DNA from: Flavilitoribacter nigricans DSM 23189 = NBRC 102662
GTDB taxonomy: Bacteria > Bacteroidota > Bacteroidia > Chitinophagales > Saprospiraceae
Assembly (NCBI RefSeq): GCF_002646595.1
Contig: NZ_PDUD01000043.1
Location: 1 to 64,000 of the forward strand
DNA length: 64,000 nt
Direction: 5' to 3'
Below the pieces are notes generated by a model. That model ran no database searches. It was not told where the DNA came from and saw only the letters and a list, made by a program, of their open reading frames with translations. Shown piece after piece: positions 15,339 to 24,793 of the stretch; the stretch's first letter is position 1; each line of letters begins with the position of its first letter. Position numbers and translations under genes: made by a program.

Positions 15339-16982
15339 ATGAAAAACCTCGTTACACTACTCTTTTTGTTGATGGTTTCCGGACCAGTCGGATGGTCCCA
15401 GGTTGCTTATGCATTTGATCAGACTGGGATCCGGACGGCCGTTTTTATTCCAGTGGATCTTTCATTAAGGGTAACTGCACTGCCGGATGCTCCTTTTGAG
15501 GTTACCTTAGGAGCCGTTTTCTCCCATGAAGACGGAGCTAGCATTACCGTGCCGGGCTTTTACAATGGAGAAAAAGAATTCGTGGTCCGCTTTGCCCCAA
15601 CACTGGTGGGCAACTGGACATTTGAAACTTTTTCATCCATTCCCGATCTGGCGGGCAAAATGGGAAAGGTGCAGTCCCTGCCGGATACCGACCCGGATCA
15701 GCACGGTCCGGTGGGGGTTCATCCGGATCTTCCGCAAAAATTCATCTACGCCGATAGCACGCCGTACTTCGCTCTGGCCTTTGAACTGGACTGGCTCTTT
15801 GCACTCGATTATGGTGACCCGGAGGGCATTCCCAAAACTGAAAATATTATCCGGGAGGTTAAAGCGAATGGGTTCAACCAGGTCGTGATGAATGTGTATG
15901 CCTACGATGTAGGCTGGGAAACGAGCGAAAATGTACCGGATCGGTATCAGTACCGGCAACCCGATTTTTCGGTATTTGGCGGCGACAATGACGATCCGGA
16001 CTTTTCCAAATTGAATATTGATTTCTTCAAACACTTTGACCGGGTGATAGATCACTTGCAACAAAAGGGGATCATGGCCCACCTGATGATCTATGTGTGG
16101 AATAAACGGGTGAACTGGCCGCCGATGTATTCCGAAGCGGATAACCGTTACTTCGATTATATCATCAAACGCTACCAGGCTTTTTCGAACATCATCTGGG
16201 ATGTTTCTAAGGAAGCACTGGACTATGGTCGCTGTGATATTCCCTATATTAATGAACGCATTCAGCGCATCCGAAACATGGATGCCTATGGTAGCCTGAT
16301 CACGGTGCATGATTATGAATACTGTTCCCGTGAACCAGACCGGGTGGATTTCATTTCCATCCAGAATTGGCGAAATGATCTGTATTCCCTTAGCTTGGAA
16401 GCATTGCTGCGGCATCCGGATAAGCCGGTCATGAATATTGAACATGGCGGTTACGAGAAAGGTCCTTTTCTTTCATTTCAGGGAAATTATGTAGATCCTC
16501 AAACCTGCTTGATCCGCAATTATGAATGTATCTTTGCGGGCCTTTACTCTACTTACTACTGGCAGAATACTTCCTGGAATATTGTGATCTATGACCCCCT
16601 GTCTTCAGAGCAGGATTTCGATCCACCTCGTTTTGATTATTACCGACACCTCCAGGCTTTTTTTCAGCTGTATGATTTTAATACCTTATTCCCGCATAAA
16701 CCTAAATTGACGACAAACGGTAGGGTAGGGGCCGATAATCTGGCTTCCAGCGGCTATGCATTGACCAACGGCAAGGGGCGCTACCTCTACTTGCTTCCGG
16801 GCTCTAATTTTCAAACCAATGTAGTGGTCCCGGAACCTCCCGGCGGCCAACTCCGGGCTAAATGGTTTAATCCTTTTACCGGTGAATTCCGGGATGGTGG
16901 TATTTCTGAATGGTGGAACTGGAAGGCTTATCGCAGCCCCTGGGAAAGTACCACCAGCATCCTGATCCTGGATGGTGAGTAA
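15339..16982 (+). CDS. Secreted glycoside hydrolase-like protein (DUF5060 + DUF4038-type barrel)
   Basis: About 547 residues from the ATG at 15339, chosen because MKNLVTLLFLLMVSG...SQ is a clean signal peptide; the frame is open to 15297. Residues about 20-125 form a DUF5060-type beta domain (FAPTLVGNWTFETFSS). A TIM-barrel like that of DUF4038/Apiosidase-like families follows: FIYADSTPYFALAFELDWLFA, RYQAFSNIIWDVSKE (candidate catalytic Glu) and KPVMNIEHGGYE (second acidic candidate). A short beta domain closes it. Such proteins cleave plant or algal glycans in the periplasm or outside. It is not in a recognisable polysaccharide locus. Confidence 0.8.
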   Translation: MKNLVTLLFLLMVSGPVGWSQVAYAFDQTGIRTAVFIPVDLSLRVTALPDAPFEVTLGAVFSHEDGASITVPGFYNGEKEFVVRFAPTLVGNWTFETFSSIPDLAGKMGKVQSLPDTDPDQHGPVGVHPDLPQKFIYADSTPYFALAFELDWLFALDYGDPEGIPKTENIIREVKANGFNQVVMNVYAYDVGWETSENVPDRYQYRQPDFSVFGGDNDDPDFSKLNIDFFKHFDRVIDHLQQKGIMAHLMIYVWNKRVNWPPMYSEADNRYFDYIIKRYQAFSNIIWDVSKEALDYGRCDIPYINERIQRIRNMDAYGSLITVHDYEYCSREPDRVDFISIQNWRNDLYSLSLEALLRHPDKPVMNIEHGGYEKGPFLSFQGNYVDPQTCLIRNYECIFAGLYSTYYWQNTSWNIVIYDPLSSEQDFDPPRFDYYRHLQAFFQLYDFNTLFPHKPKLTTNGRVGADNLASSGYALTNGKGRYLYLLPGSNFQTNVVVPEPPGGQLRAKWFNPFTGEFRDGGISEWWNWKAYRSPWESTTSILILDGE

Positions 16983-17551
16983 CTAGCATTTTAAGCAGAT
17001 CTATAAATGAGAGCTATCAAATGCTCAGTAAAGTCATTATTTAATTTATGCACATCCGGGTTTAAAGCGGATGTTTGAAAATGCATTGGAGACCAGGTTT
17101 ACCTTCGAACCGGGGCAGTACCATCCGAAAAAGCCAGATATCTCCAGGGCGATGCCCTTCGCCGATCTGATTCAAACCACAGCCCTATAAATATTTCAGG
17201 GCAATGCCCTTATAATACTCAGCGGCGTAACCCTGGCCATTAGATTGCCAAGAATGCACCTTTTTCTTCATTATTGATTGAACCCAATGTCAAAATGCTA
17301 AAGTCGAGCTTACCGACAGTTCTTGGGATTAGTATTACGTCGGTCGGCTGGTCATCGAGTGGTAATATAGACTGGGGAGAGTTGAATTGGTCACTATTCG
17401 TTTTTAAAAAATCGTTTTTGATGCTAAAAAAGCTTATTTCCTGGGCTTTATTCTGTAAAAAAATAGTTGGATAAACACTTGCTTCTTAGATAGAATCCCC
17501 TATAGATTTGCATGGTAGTTCTAATGTTTGGAACTCGTAAATATCAACAAA
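16983..17551. other. Intergenic with a possible short gene remnant
   Basis: A 39-codon plus frame at 17071-17190 (starting MFENALETRFTFEPGQY) reads like the end of a larger soluble protein but has no recognisable family. Two CAGGGC...GCCCTT micro-repeats are at 17146 and 17201. Nothing else seen. Confidence 0.3.
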
Positions 17552-18103
17552 ATGAAGCCCTTGTTTCAATGGGTGCGCAACCATGTTGCCCTTTCGTTTT
17601 TCTTTGCAATTGAAATTATTGGTCTATTCTATGGTATTGTATTTGTTATCGGAACTTATGGTGAGGATAACCGTAATATGGCTAGTATCTCTTCTCCTCC
17701 TATTCTCCTTATTACGGAAGAGCCTTATCGAGATCTTGTAACGCTTGAATTAAAAGAATTTGCTCACTTCCCTACGTCCCGTACTAAGGTACTGGTGGCT
17801 ACCAGAGAGCAGGCTATTCAGGCATTTGAAAATAATGAAAATGCGATCCTGATCCTTTCCAAACCTCTGGAAGAAGAGGAAATATTGGCCTTCAAGATGA
17901 AACCGGAGCGACTGCCGGTTCACCAGGATGTCATTGACTATTCGGAGGTTTCGGATGCAGGCGCGCCAGTTTTTATAACAGACAATGTCGCTTCTAAAAT
18001 AGAACACCGACTGGCTATTTTTCTACGGGATAATGAGGTCCAGGATGTAGTTTTCCAAAAGTTCAATCAACGCCCCCAAAAGAGCCCCTTTAAAAAGGGA
18101 TAA
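17552..18103 (+). CDS. Single-pass membrane protein, unknown
   Basis: About 183 residues from ATG 17552; 17528 adds eight codons. One membrane segment (ALSFFFAIEIIGLFYGIVFVI) is followed by a soluble domain of about 130 residues with alternating strands and helices (PPILLITEEPYRDLV, RTKVLVATREQAIQAF, NENAILILSKPLEEEEI). The family is not recognised. It ends KSPFKKG, directly before the palindrome and protease remnant. Confidence 0.55.
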   Translation: MKPLFQWVRNHVALSFFFAIEIIGLFYGIVFVIGTYGEDNRNMASISSPPILLITEEPYRDLVTLELKEFAHFPTSRTKVLVATREQAIQAFENNENAILILSKPLEEEEILAFKMKPERLPVHQDVIDYSEVSDAGAPVFITDNVASKIEHRLAIFLRDNEVQDVVFQKFNQRPQKSPFKKG

Positions 18104-18266
18104 CGCGATTGGTTGAAGCTATTGTCGGGGTATATCCGGAGCCTTCCAACCGGGTTAAGGGTACTACCCCTACAACGGGCTTTTTACAGCTACTAATATC
18201 GTTTGGTGCAGGCTGGCGAATTGTGTGCTTTCGGTTCTGCCGGTAAAACGATCGCGGGATTAACGC

Positions 18267-18318
18267 TATACTCGACGCGAAGTGATTTGAGATTTTTCTA
18301 AACCACTTCGCATCAGTA
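18267..18318. repeat. Palindromic repeat element, full copy
   Basis: TACTCGACGCGAAGTG on the left and CACTTCGCATCAGTA on the right are inverted repeats around a short AT loop. Related forms occur at about 24434-24500 and, half only, near 15005. It resembles REP-type intergenic elements and could also act as a terminator for the minus-strand remnant next to it. Confidence 0.55.
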
Positions 18319-18334
18319 TTAGCTGTAGACAACA

Positions 18335-18967
18335 GGAGACAGTTGGCTACGTATTGATTTCCGGCGAGCTGATCCCGCTGGTACAGATCGATCGTACCCT
18401 TTTTGAAATGGATGACGCTGCGAAACTGCTTGAGGAATTCGTAACCTAAAAGGCTGTCTACGGAATTTAATTCACTTTGTACTCCCCAAACCGGCTCGTG
18501 GATGTCAGGACTACTCTTATCTCCTGACAGTTGTAGTCATCGATGACTAGGCTGTGCAACAGTCCGCTTTGTAAATTTTCCCTTGCCGCATCGAGGCCAA
18601 TAATAGGTACTGCCCGACTCAGGGTCAGGTGATCCGCGAGTAACTCGCCTTTCTGCTGGTCTAGTACGTTAATGCCGGCACCGGTATCCAGACCTAGGAT
18701 CAAGGTACTGCTCCCTACTTTCTTACTGATAATGGGCATCCTGCCTCTCCAGCGGAATGCAAATGACACGTCGGGGGCGTGGCCGGGTTGCTCCATCTCC
18801 GATCGATTATTTACTTTGTGTAAATGCGATTCTGAAGCGTCAAAGTCGATCGTCATCATATAGTATTTCAGCACGTTTGTTCCGATCAGGCCCATGATGT
18901 TCATGCCCTTGATCAGGCATAGATACTCCAATGACAAAGTGATCGCTTCCACCCGGTTTAGTTTCAA
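18335..18967 (-). pseudogene. Retropepsin-like aspartyl protease, broken
   Basis: The open part (18467-18967, 166 codons) has the end of one retropepsin-like domain (MGLIGTNVLKYYMMTIDFD) and the start of a second with the aspartyl active site LGLDTGAGINVL. The expected second ending, DSLLGYEFLKQF...FKKGTIDLY, is found in another frame at about 18350-18470, so a frameshift near 18467 breaks the gene. Coding-like sequence also extends upstream of 18967 (KKDFNLQISHL) to a stop near 19008, and the first DTG is missing. Tandem aspartyl-protease proteins of this kind are common in Bacteroidota. Confidence 0.65.
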
Positions 18968-19175
18968 GTGGCTGATCTGAAGATTAAAGTCTTTCTTAAA
19001 CAGCTACATTTCTTCTCCAACCAGGCTCGTAATGGTTCCAATCCTTATACATACGAAAGGATCAGTCAATTTGTGAGGCCTACTGGCAGAAAATTAGGCG
19101 ATCCTGCTCGGGCGAACCATCTATAACGTATACGTCTCCGCTGGCGCCCTCGCTGATCTCATGCTTGCCAAACAA

Positions 19176-21365
19176 CTACTCCACAACCACCTTAGCTACC
19201 CAGGTTTGCATCCCTGTCTGTGCTTTAAATAGATACAGCCCTGCTGGTAAGTCTGCTATATTTACTTGAAAATTTTGGTCATCTGTCACGTAATCCTTTA
19301 TTAAATTTCCTTGCATATTAAATAACTGCAATTGCATATGAGGCTCAGGTAATATAATCTGGACTGACTCGCTACTGGGATTTGGAAAAACTTTTAGTTC
19401 TTTTTCAGCATTTTTTGAGCTAAAAGTAAGTTGTGCCTCAATTTCACCGTCACTTTTTGCAGCACTTGAACCAATTGTAAATCTAACAGGCTTACTTTCT
19501 CTTCCATTCAAAATACGGGCTAATCTTAACTCTAATGTTTTAGGTAGTTCAGCGTGTTCGACATTATGGCCAGTTAAATAGGTATTGTTTGGACCAACAG
19601 ATCCCTTGTTATATAAACTGTTTTTGGAAGGGTCATAAAACAAAATTATAGATCCTGAGCCTCCACAAGGATCGTATCCACGAATTTCAATCTCATAAGT
19701 TGACCATCCTACTCCTCCATTACCGGTATTACGAATACTTAGAACTTCACCTATCGGTTTTTTCATTTCGTTTTCCATACAGCAGACATCTCCTTCTCCG
19801 TCCTGATCAAAATCTGACTGATCCTCATTGTTAATGGTGGGACAATTATCACATGCATCGCCAAAACTATCGGTATCGGATGCAGTCTGGTCACCGTTCG
19901 GGGTTAAGCAGCAATTATCGCACACGTTTCCTACTCCATCATAATCAGTATCTTCCTGAAGGGGGTTGAAATTGTTAACACAATTATCCTGATCATTCCA
20001 AATACCGTCGTCATCGTTATCTTCACCATCACAGGGGATCACTATATCTTTAAACGGCACAGTGAAGCTTCTAGAGAGCGCATCTCCTTCAATACCGAAA
20101 AACGCTAATGCCTGTATTTCTAAGCCTATGCGAGCCGAAGCAAACAGGGACGCAATACAAGCTACACCAGGTTTAATGCTAAAGTTAGCACCGGTGGAAA
20201 CTTCACTAAAAGCTTCTACAAAGTCTGCATCATAAGGGTCCCATTCATATTTTATTCCTAAAGAGACAGAACCATTCAATTCTATAAATTGGCTAGGATC
20301 AAAATCAATTCCAATAGGACTAAAGTTAGCATTCGTTTGAGATGAGGCATCTTGCCCTTTTACTTTGGTAAAGTAAGCTGAGAGTTCCCCTGTTTGTCTG
20401 AATTTTAAATCTGAAATAGATCCTCCTGCTGAATAATCGATAAAAACCTCTAAATCCTGCTCAATAATAATCGGAATTAAAAAACCGGCAACGGGTAAAT
20501 AAAACCTTAGCAAAGGCAGCTCAATTTCTTCTAATTCAATTCTATCTGCGATCAGGTTCTCATTAGCTAGTGTCAAACTTCCAGTTAAGCTATATTGACC
20601 ACCAACGCCGATCTTTGCGTAAGATGTACCTATGGTGCTAATATTTACTTCAAATTTAAAAATTGGGGTAAAGTCCAGTTGTGCATTAAACGAAGAATTA
20701 ATGGCATCCCTCCTTAACTGATTCGAAGTATTGCAACCCGTGCTTAATGAGGAAAGGGGACTATTTACATTTCCCAAATTGTTAGAACCTGCCAAATCAC
20801 TTAAAGTAAACTCAGAAGTAATAGCTCCTTCAAGAATTACATCTGCTATATCTGCATCTATGGTAGTCAGGATAATCGTATTGGTATCTTCCGTAATTGA
20901 GGTAATTTTCCTCAAATACCCTCTTGGAGCGTTTGAATGGATATCAGAGACGATAATATCTCCAATATCAAATACTTGTCCCTGGGAAATCGAAGCTGTA
21001 AAACGTAGATCGTTTTCTGATATCATTAATAGACTATCATTGGTGTTATTCGATATGAGATGAAGATTTGGGTTGAATATGATGGAATCCAGACAATCCT
21101 CAATTACGGCGGTAAATACACCGCCACTATCAACGGAAAATCCTGGCTTAAGGGTAATTGAACTTCCAGCACTAAAATTAACAGCACTATTGCTATTCAC
21201 TTGTCCTGTTGATTGTATATTCCCATTGGTTTTATAAAAACCAGAACTAACCGTATCATCTAAAAATAGAGTATCTACATTACAAGTTGTATCTAGTTGG
21301 GCAAAAGCAATAGTTGGTAAGAAAAGACAAATTAAAACGGTATAAAAAGAGAGAGACTTCAACAT
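19176..21365 (-). CDS. T9SS-exported protein with thrombospondin type 3 repeats
   Basis: About 729 residues from the ATG at 21365, where MLKSLSFYTVLICLFLPTIAFAQ is a clear signal peptide; the frame is open further. Residues about 25-85 resemble the 3-coathanger stack seen in related exported proteins (NSAVNFSAGSSITLKPGF). A large beta-rich domain follows. Calcium-binding TSP3 repeats are visible near 480-560 (DNDDDGIWNDQDNC, DTDYDGVGNVCDNC, DFDQDGEGDVCC). The C-terminus is a type A T9SS sorting domain (LKVFPNPSSESVQI...LPAGLYLFKA...KVVVE). Likely a cell-surface or secreted adhesin-like protein; ligand unknown. Confidence 0.85.
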   Translation of the reverse strand: MLKSLSFYTVLICLFLPTIAFAQLDTTCNVDTLFLDDTVSSGFYKTNGNIQSTGQVNSNSAVNFSAGSSITLKPGFSVDSGGVFTAVIEDCLDSIIFNPNLHLISNNTNDSLLMISENDLRFTASISQGQVFDIGDIIVSDIHSNAPRGYLRKITSITEDTNTIILTTIDADIADVILEGAITSEFTLSDLAGSNNLGNVNSPLSSLSTGCNTSNQLRRDAINSSFNAQLDFTPIFKFEVNISTIGTSYAKIGVGGQYSLTGSLTLANENLIADRIELEEIELPLLRFYLPVAGFLIPIIIEQDLEVFIDYSAGGSISDLKFRQTGELSAYFTKVKGQDASSQTNANFSPIGIDFDPSQFIELNGSVSLGIKYEWDPYDADFVEAFSEVSTGANFSIKPGVACIASLFASARIGLEIQALAFFGIEGDALSRSFTVPFKDIVIPCDGEDNDDDGIWNDQDNCVNNFNPLQEDTDYDGVGNVCDNCCLTPNGDQTASDTDSFGDACDNCPTINNEDQSDFDQDGEGDVCCMENEMKKPIGEVLSIRNTGNGGVGWSTYEIEIRGYDPCGGSGSIILFYDPSKNSLYNKGSVGPNNTYLTGHNVEHAELPKTLELRLARILNGRESKPVRFTIGSSAAKSDGEIEAQLTFSSKNAEKELKVFPNPSSESVQIILPEPHMQLQLFNMQGNLIKDYVTDDQNFQVNIADLPAGLYLFKAQTGMQTWVAKVVVE

Positions 21366-21615
21366 GGCAGTAGATTTGAGTTTGAGAATTGGCGGTAATA
21401 ACCAGGTATGGATGGAAAGTTGTTGAAGTCTAGTAAATACTGGACTCCGGAGAAACTGAATCCTCACATAATTATTACGGCTGTATTTAGAAAGGTCTTC
21501 CAGTATGATAGCAGAGACACTTGTGAGGATAAAGTTGTGGCAGATTGGAAGAAATATCCCGAACTATAGTTTCAAAAGACCGAACTATAGTACCAAAGAG
21601 CTTGGTTTTTGCTGA

Positions 21616-21835
21616 TCAGCTATTATTTGGATCCATATTCCTATCCTGGCCCGGTGTCTTCCCGAATTTTTCTTTATAAAGCTTCCCAAAATAGTCCGTG
21701 CTATTGAAACCAGTCTGATAAGCTATATCCTTTACCAGAAGCTCCGTATTAAAGAGCAGGTGCTGGGCTTTTTCCAGACGAAAGGTGGCTATAAAACTAG
21801 AGACGCTTAAGCCCGTCAGGGCCGGTATTTTTCTA
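21616..21835 (-). pseudogene. AraC-type DNA-binding domain, 5' truncated
   Basis: The minus frame ending at 21616 reads KIPALTGLSVSSFI, then FRLEKAQHLLFNTELLVKDI, AYQTGFNSTDYFGKLYKEKF and GKTPGQ, the two helix-turn-helix units of AraC regulators as found in hybrid two-component proteins. The sequence upstream is abruptly different (21836 on), so only the C-terminal 70 codons remain. Confidence 0.7.
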
Positions 21836-21843
21836 TAACCGCC

Positions 21844-21869
21844 TTAATCAACGGGTGGTGGTGAATTGA
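21844..21869 (+). pseudogene. End of a T9SS sorting domain, fused to the AraC remnant
   Basis: The frame reads LNQRVVVN then stop, the typical last residues of a type A sorting domain. The 26 bases are identical to 30449-30474, where more of the domain is kept. Confidence 0.5.
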
Positions 21870-22180
21870 ATGTATGGACGACCTCATTGTAAGTTCTTTG
21901 CTAAAAGTAGTGTAATCATCATGAGTAGGAAATCTTTCGAAGGGGGCGGTGATGGTTAGATAGTTTTGACGGCTTCATGATTGAAAAGTCCCAAACCATA
22001 TAGCCATCTAACCCTCCCGACGCTCGTTAGGAGCTCTCCGCAAATCATGGTTACCGTAAATTTGTCCAAGAAAATAATCTTAGTCTGTTATTATAGTTTT
22101 GGTTATGTTGACACACTAGAATTATACTTATACCGCTGTGAATAGCTCATAACTGATCGTAAATTTACTTAATCCAAAGT

Positions 22181-22345
22181 GTATTGGATCCACCGGCGAA
22201 CGTGGCAGACACCCTCGCCGAAGCTATCGAGCTGATCGGGCGACCTGTTTTAGGAGAAGCCAGCTTTCGGGTTTCACCGAATCCTTTTTCTGATGAATTC
22301 CAGGTGTCTTCCATTTCTTCGGATAAAGGGGGTTCGCCGGTTTGA
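22181..22345 (+). pseudogene. T9SS sorting-domain remnant
   Basis: The plus frame reads VLDPPANVADTLAEAIELIG, then FRVSPNPFSDEFQVSSISSD, then stops. SPNPFSDEFQV is the conserved first strand of a type A T9SS domain; the second half (GxYxV...KVVV) is missing. It is a remnant of a secreted-protein gene. Confidence 0.6.
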
Positions 22346-22389
22346 AGATTCATCTATGCCGGCGAATCCTTCCTTTTCGGATGCGCTCT

Positions 22390-23502
22390 TCAATTTTTTC
22401 GAAGAGGTTCAGTACCCTCATGCTGGACTCGAGGTTTGTCAAAGTCTAATGGTTGAGCTTCCGGATTTGTGAGGGAATAAGCTAAAGTCTTACGCCGGCT
22501 TACTACAGGATGATTATCTACTGTTCGTAGGTCACTATAAGAAATGACCAGTAGTGGTTCAACTATGGCTTCGGATTTTCCCTCCGGCATAGCGTACATA
22601 ACCTTACTATAGGAGACTTGAACTTCACCATCCTGGAGTTTTTCGTTATAAAATTTGCTCATCAGATCGTTAGTAGTCACTGCTATTTTGCGGCGACTGT
22701 TTGGAATATTGGATTGAAGTGATCCGTTTTTCCATTCTCCTTCCGGACTTACTCCCCCGACCCTAAGACTAGTCAGTACGCCAGCTAGGTTTATACCCAT
22801 TCTAATACCTGCATTAGCCAACTCCACCCCATTCAGTCTAGGCCTGTAAGTAATTCGAAAGGAGGTAATTTGTGCAGGTTGAACTTTCTGACTAAAGGAA
22901 CCACTACCGACCATAGCGTATCCCAATTGCATAGCTGCTGTTTCATACAGCTGATAATCGATCACCTGATTTTCAGCAAGTTGTTTTAGATATAATTCAG
23001 CCTGTTTTTTTATAGCATCTTCGCCTAAAACTTTTGTAAAATCAGCCTGAGCCTCTCTCTCTTCATTAATAATCCTGATTTCATTAAATGACGTGTCATA
23101 TTTAATGAATAAGGGCGAATTTGGGAGCTGTATCCAACTTCCGGCATTTTCCCTCTCTAATACTGTCTTTAGTAAATTTTCCTTCTCGAAGAATGCGAGA
23201 TCTTTATCATCGCTGAGCAGTTTTACAGCTCCTTCAAGCTTTTGAAGTAACTCCCCGGATTGAGGCCGCCTCCAATTCATTTGATAGGCAATCATTTCAT
23301 CACCTATTTGAAATTTAGGCTGTTCAAAGCCCTTTAGATTTGGCCGCTCCAACATTTTTGGAAGCTCTTGTGGGGTGGATTGTCGTTTGTCTTCTGATGA
23401 ACTAGGGCTCTCTCTCACTCCGCTAGAGCAGGCCATTGGAATGAAAGTTAAAGAGCTAAACAGACAAAGGATTATGGCAATATTTGTTCTATGTTGGTAC
23501 AT
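22390..23502 (-). CDS. Lipoprotein, unknown function
   Basis: A 370-residue protein with signal and lipobox MAC (Cys25) followed by a Ser-rich linker. The mature part is alpha/beta, with a mid segment ITSFRITYRPRLNGVELANAGIRMGI and a C-terminal half resembling propeptide-like beta folds (VLTSLRVGGVSPEG). No family is recognised. It follows the caspase-like gene by 30 bases on the same strand, so the two are probably co-transcribed and work together in the envelope. Confidence 0.65.
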   Translation of the reverse strand: MYQHRTNIAIILCLFSSLTFIPMACSSGVRESPSSSEDKRQSTPQELPKMLERPNLKGFEQPKFQIGDEMIAYQMNWRRPQSGELLQKLEGAVKLLSDDKDLAFFEKENLLKTVLERENAGSWIQLPNSPLFIKYDTSFNEIRIINEEREAQADFTKVLGEDAIKKQAELYLKQLAENQVIDYQLYETAAMQLGYAMVGSGSFSQKVQPAQITSFRITYRPRLNGVELANAGIRMGINLAGVLTSLRVGGVSPEGEWKNGSLQSNIPNSRRKIAVTTNDLMSKFYNEKLQDGEVQVSYSKVMYAMPEGKSEAIVEPLLVISYSDLRTVDNHPVVSRRKTLAYSLTNPEAQPLDFDKPRVQHEGTEPLRKN

Positions 23503-23532
23503 GTCTTTTAATTTAATTAGAACTAAAATAAT

Positions 23533-24309
23533 TTAGCACCCGCCATTATTAAAAATGAGGTAACAATACCAATTATGTGGAGCTGGAGCATCTGATAATA
23601 ATACACGATCACGTAATCTGGCACGATCTCTAACCGTACCACAATGAGAAGAATTAAGACCAAACGTCATGCAGATCGGTGAATTATCACCAGTAAACCA
23701 ACCCGGGCGGTCTTCCATTTCCTCTACCCAGGCGCGCTCATTTCTTAAATCGTCTGTTGCTTCGTAAAAATCGCGAGGTTGATCATCTTTGATAGTCGGA
23801 GAGTTATGATATCCGAAGGTCTGACGAATTTGCTGATTAAAATGGCGGGAAAGTGCATCTAAGTGAACGGTACAGCTAGTTAACCACATCGCATAAGCTG
23901 TTTCATCTCCACCCTGCGTCCCCAGCCGGGTATCGGTTGGAAATGAAACCGTACAACGGCCTCCTCTCCGAAATCCAAATTGGATTAGGCCTCGATTGCC
24001 ATGTCCTGCATATACGCTAAGTGTTCGGGAATCACCGGCAACATGGTCTATGCCCCCAGAGTTCTGCTCGATAAAATCTTCCGGCCAGGCGTTTGTGTTA
24101 GTCCATCTTCTACCAGACCATCCATCAGAATTGAGCCGGTTTCTCAAGCTGGAAGTAACATCGTTCAAATCAGAATTTTCACAGCCATTGCCGGTAAAGT
24201 CGGTGGACTCGTCAATCCAATAGGTAGCTTGTCCGTACGATACAGTTACCAGATGTAGAAGCCAAATAGTCAGTATCAATGGAATCCAGGTTTTAATTTT
24301 ACTTCTCAT
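23533..24309 (-). CDS. Secreted caspase-like (His/Cys dyad) protein, DUF6345-like
   Basis: About 258 residues from the ATG at 24309 (signal peptide ending VSYGQ); the frame is open to 24402. LSVYAGHGNRGLIQF puts His103 after a beta strand, and AMWLTSCTVHLD puts Cys146 after the next. This is the His-Cys arrangement of caspase-fold peptidases, and the overall pattern resembles DUF6345 proteins. Many other cysteines (NGCENS, GRCTV, PICMT, SSHCGTV, GGC) suggest disulfides outside the cell. Substrate unknown; activity is inferred from the dyad. Confidence 0.6.
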   Translation of the reverse strand: MRSKIKTWIPLILTIWLLHLVTVSYGQATYWIDESTDFTGNGCENSDLNDVTSSLRNRLNSDGWSGRRWTNTNAWPEDFIEQNSGGIDHVAGDSRTLSVYAGHGNRGLIQFGFRRGGRCTVSFPTDTRLGTQGGDETAYAMWLTSCTVHLDALSRHFNQQIRQTFGYHNSPTIKDDQPRDFYEATDDLRNERAWVEEMEDRPGWFTGDNSPICMTFGLNSSHCGTVRDRARLRDRVLLSDAPAPHNWYCYLIFNNGGC

Positions 24310-24433
24310 GTTGTGAGGGTTTTTACAAGAGTAATTAAATACAACTTGCAGAATTATTGAAAATGGGAAAAGCTTAGTAAAACAGTTTCTTACGTTTAGC
24401 AAAGTGCTAATTAGTCCAGGTAAGGTAGTGATG

Positions 24434-24500
24434 TATACTTGACGCTAAGCGGTTTAGGATATCACAAAACAATTAACAAGAAAATTTTACGTCAGTATAC
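24434..24500. repeat. Palindromic repeat element, diverged copy
   Basis: The outer arms are TATACTTGACG and CGTCAGTATA, and inside is GCTAAGCGGTTTAG as in the element at 18267-18318. It lies between the caspase-like gene and the kinase terminator. Confidence 0.45.
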
Positions 24501-24577
24501 CTTACGATAAGTTAAGTGGTAATGATCATAGGTAAATGGATTGATGATTTTTGTAAACAAAATTGATAGACTAGGTT

Positions 24578-24617
24578 AAAAAGGCCCCCTTCCTGATTAA
24601 CTCTATAGAAAGGGGCT
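24578..24617 (-). terminator. Rho-independent terminator of the sensor kinase gene
   Basis: On the minus strand GCCCCTTTC...GAAGGGGGC is followed by CTTTTTAA. It lies 180 bases past the kinase stop (24794), separating the kinase from the caspase-like gene. Confidence 0.65.
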
Positions 24618-24793
24618 CCAACTGGGGTATAGTTTTCGGGGCTATTATCGAATGCTGTGGTAATAATTTATCTTTATTCGATGGTTCAAATTTATATACT
24701 TGTATAAATAACTGAAAGAGAGAATGTATGAATGACATGTCTCAGAGGTTAAGTGGTAAAACAGTTTAAGATAAAAAATATATAATCGCTGAA

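Larger units (their letters stand above)
21366..22180. other. Decayed region between secreted-protein genes
   Basis: It contains the AraC remnant (21616-21835) and a short T9SS-like ending (21844-21869). The remainder has AT-rich stretches and no intact gene. Confidence 0.5.

Noticed and set aside
15633..16445. A 270-codon minus-strand frame
   Set aside because: It is fully antisense to the glycoside hydrolase, which has a signal peptide and domain patterns; the antisense frame has none.
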